Source of the DNA: CAVUBL01 sp963739795
Lineage (GTDB): Bacteria > Acidobacteriota > Thermoanaerobaculia > Multivoradales > DATKCC01
NCBI GenBank assembly: GCA_963739795.1
Contig: CAVUBL010000020.1
Span: 118,172-182,171 of the forward strand
DNA length: 64,000 nt
Reading direction: 5' to 3'
Each line of letters starts with the position of its first letter. The stretch's first letter is position 1. Below are positions 62,656 through 64,000 of this stretch, one piece after another. A model generated the notes under the pieces. It ran no database searches. It saw only the letters and a program-made list of their open reading frames with translations, and had not been told where the DNA came from. Both the position numbers and the translations under genes were made by a program.

Positions 62656-64000
62656 AGCGTCTTCGTTGGGGAGGCGACCTTCCCCGACGGGCTCACGACG
62701 ACCTACGACTACGAGCCGGTTGCCGGAGGCTCCCTCGCCGCGGCACTCACGAGCCGCGACGACCTGACCTCGGTGACTGACCCGCGGGGCGTCGAGTGGC
62801 TCACCGCCACCTACACCGACGCCGACGGCGACACTCGGGCCGAGGAGGTGACGGCCGAGACCTGGGGAGGCGACGGGCTCTCGATCGCCTACGACTTCCC
62901 GAACAAGACGGCCACCGTCACCGATCGCCGGAGCAAGACCTGGGCCTACGAGCACGACGCCGCCGGCCACGCGATCCGGGTGACGGACCCGACGGGCGCC
63001 GAGACCGACATGGACTTCGACGCCGAGGGTCTGCTCGACGCTCGGATCGAGCCCCTCGACCGGCTGACGGTGGTGACCTACGACACGGCGGGCGACCGGC
63101 GGAGCCGGGGCAACGCTCTCCTGGTCGAGGTGCTCGTAGGGACCGGCGAGGTGAACGGCTCGTCCGACACCCTCACCACCGAGACGACCTACGACCCCTC
63201 CACCAACCTGCCCTCGACGGTCACGGATCCGCGGGGAGCGACGACGACCTATGGTCGAAACGCTGCCGGGCTTCCGACGGAGATTTACGCGCCGGAGGGG
63301 GCCACGACGACGCTCGAGTACAACGACTACGGACAGGTGACTCGAGCCACCAACCCGAACGGCCACGTGACCGAGTACACCTACTTCGCGGACGGCGACT
63401 CGAAAGGTTATTTGGAGAAAGCGGTGGTCGATCCGGGTGGCCTCGCCCTCACCACCCGCTACGAGGTCGACGGGCGGGGCAACGTCACCGCCGTCACCGA
63501 CCCCCGCGGCACGCGGCACACCAGCGTCTACAACGAGCTCGACTGGTTGGTGGCGGACACGCAGGCCACCGGCGCCCTCAACTACAAGACCACCTACGTC
63601 TACGACCAGGACGGCCAGGCGGTCGAGATCCGTGCGCCCTACGACATCGGCTCGGCCACCGCCTCGACCGAGACGACCTACGGCCCCCTGGGGGAGGTGC
63701 TCACGGTGGCCCGCCACATCGAGCCCACGGGCACGGTCGCCACCACGACCTACGCGTACGACAAGGACCGCAACCCCACGACCGTCACCGATCCGAACGG
63801 GCACGTGACGGCGACGGTCTACGACGACCGAGGTCAGCCCACGAGCCGGACGATGGGGGAGGGGACCCCGGAGGCCGTGACCGAGGGTTACGCCTACGAT
63901 GTGGAGGGTCATCTCCTCACGCGGACCGATGGCCGGGGCAACGACTGGAAGAGTGAGTACGACGGCTACGGGCGCCTCAAGGCCTCCGTCGATCCCCTGG
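62653..64000 (+). CDS. Second giant RHS protein, continuation (partial at window end)
   Basis: From about 62653 the frame is open to the end of the window (about 449 codons) with no start codon of its own. It consists of successive YD/RHS repeats: TTTYDYEPVAGG, TWAYEHDAAGHAIRVTDPTG, TTLEYNDYGQVTRATNPNGH, TTRYEVDGRGNVTAVTDPRG, TTTYAYDKDRNPTTVTDPNG and GYAYDVEGHLLTRTDGRGND. The RHS core and toxin tip, if present, lie beyond the window. It is the direct continuation of the gene starting at 53967 after three frame changes. Confidence 0.8.

Noticed and set aside
62796..63956. A 386-codon plus-strand frame at the window end
   Set aside because: Arg/His-rich translation without motifs; the overlapping frame from ~62653 carries clear YD repeats.

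Overview
This is high-GC, densely coding DNA from a Gram-negative bacterium. Lipoproteins, RHS proteins and very long secreted proteins with bacterial Ig-like and carboxypeptidase-regulatory-like domains are all present. The mix of conserved genes, RHS/YD-repeat toxins and giant proteins is reminiscent of Acidobacteriota (Thermoanaerobaculia/Holophagae-like lineages). That assignment is an inference from style, not from a marker gene. I see no rRNA, tRNA, CRISPR array or transposase.

Region 1 (1-7.2 kb) is a polymorphic-toxin locus. A complete secreted RHS protein carries a C-terminal papain-like tip. It is followed, with 4-nt stop/start overlaps, by a small lipoprotein (candidate immunity protein) and then a displaced orphan RHS tip with a zinc-metalloprotease motif (HELGH). 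A second small exported protein (candidate immunity) and a decayed RHS fragment complete the locus.

Region 2 (7.2-21.5 kb) is mostly core genome. It holds a TPR protein, pyruvate kinase on the minus strand, and the conserved run ffh, rpsP, khpA, rimM, trmD, rplS. After these come a large TPR protein, a membrane-anchored protein of unknown function, an NAD-type isocitrate dehydrogenase, rarA, and a VapBC-type toxin-antitoxin pair.

Region 3 (21.5-30.5 kb) is metabolic or membrane-associated. It holds a MatB-like acyl-CoA synthetase on the minus strand and a 1339-residue patatin-like protein whose catalytic Ser and Asp are separated by a large transmembrane insert. An LsrF-like thiolase/aldolase is followed directly by a bifunctional class II aldolase/short-chain dehydrogenase that carries an in-frame palindromic repeat insertion.

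Region 4 (30.8-64 kb) holds two adjacent giant secreted genes on the same strand, 7 nt apart. The first spans about 23 kb (roughly 7,690 residues if read as one gene). It has 13 carboxypeptidase-regulatory-like repeats, Ig-like domains, two LamG-like domains and two families of tandem glycine-rich repeats with periods of 1143 and 1125 bp. A cluster of at least seven frame changes at 37.9-38.3 kb splits it, while the encoded protein stays coherent from frame to frame, so sequence error is the simplest explanation. The second giant gene (from 53,967, running off the window) has Ig, ZU5-like and LVIVD-like domains followed by RHS repeats, with three frame changes at 62.3-62.65 kb. Together they look like a surface or secreted fibre plus an RHS shell, and they are the best candidate here for an undescribed system.
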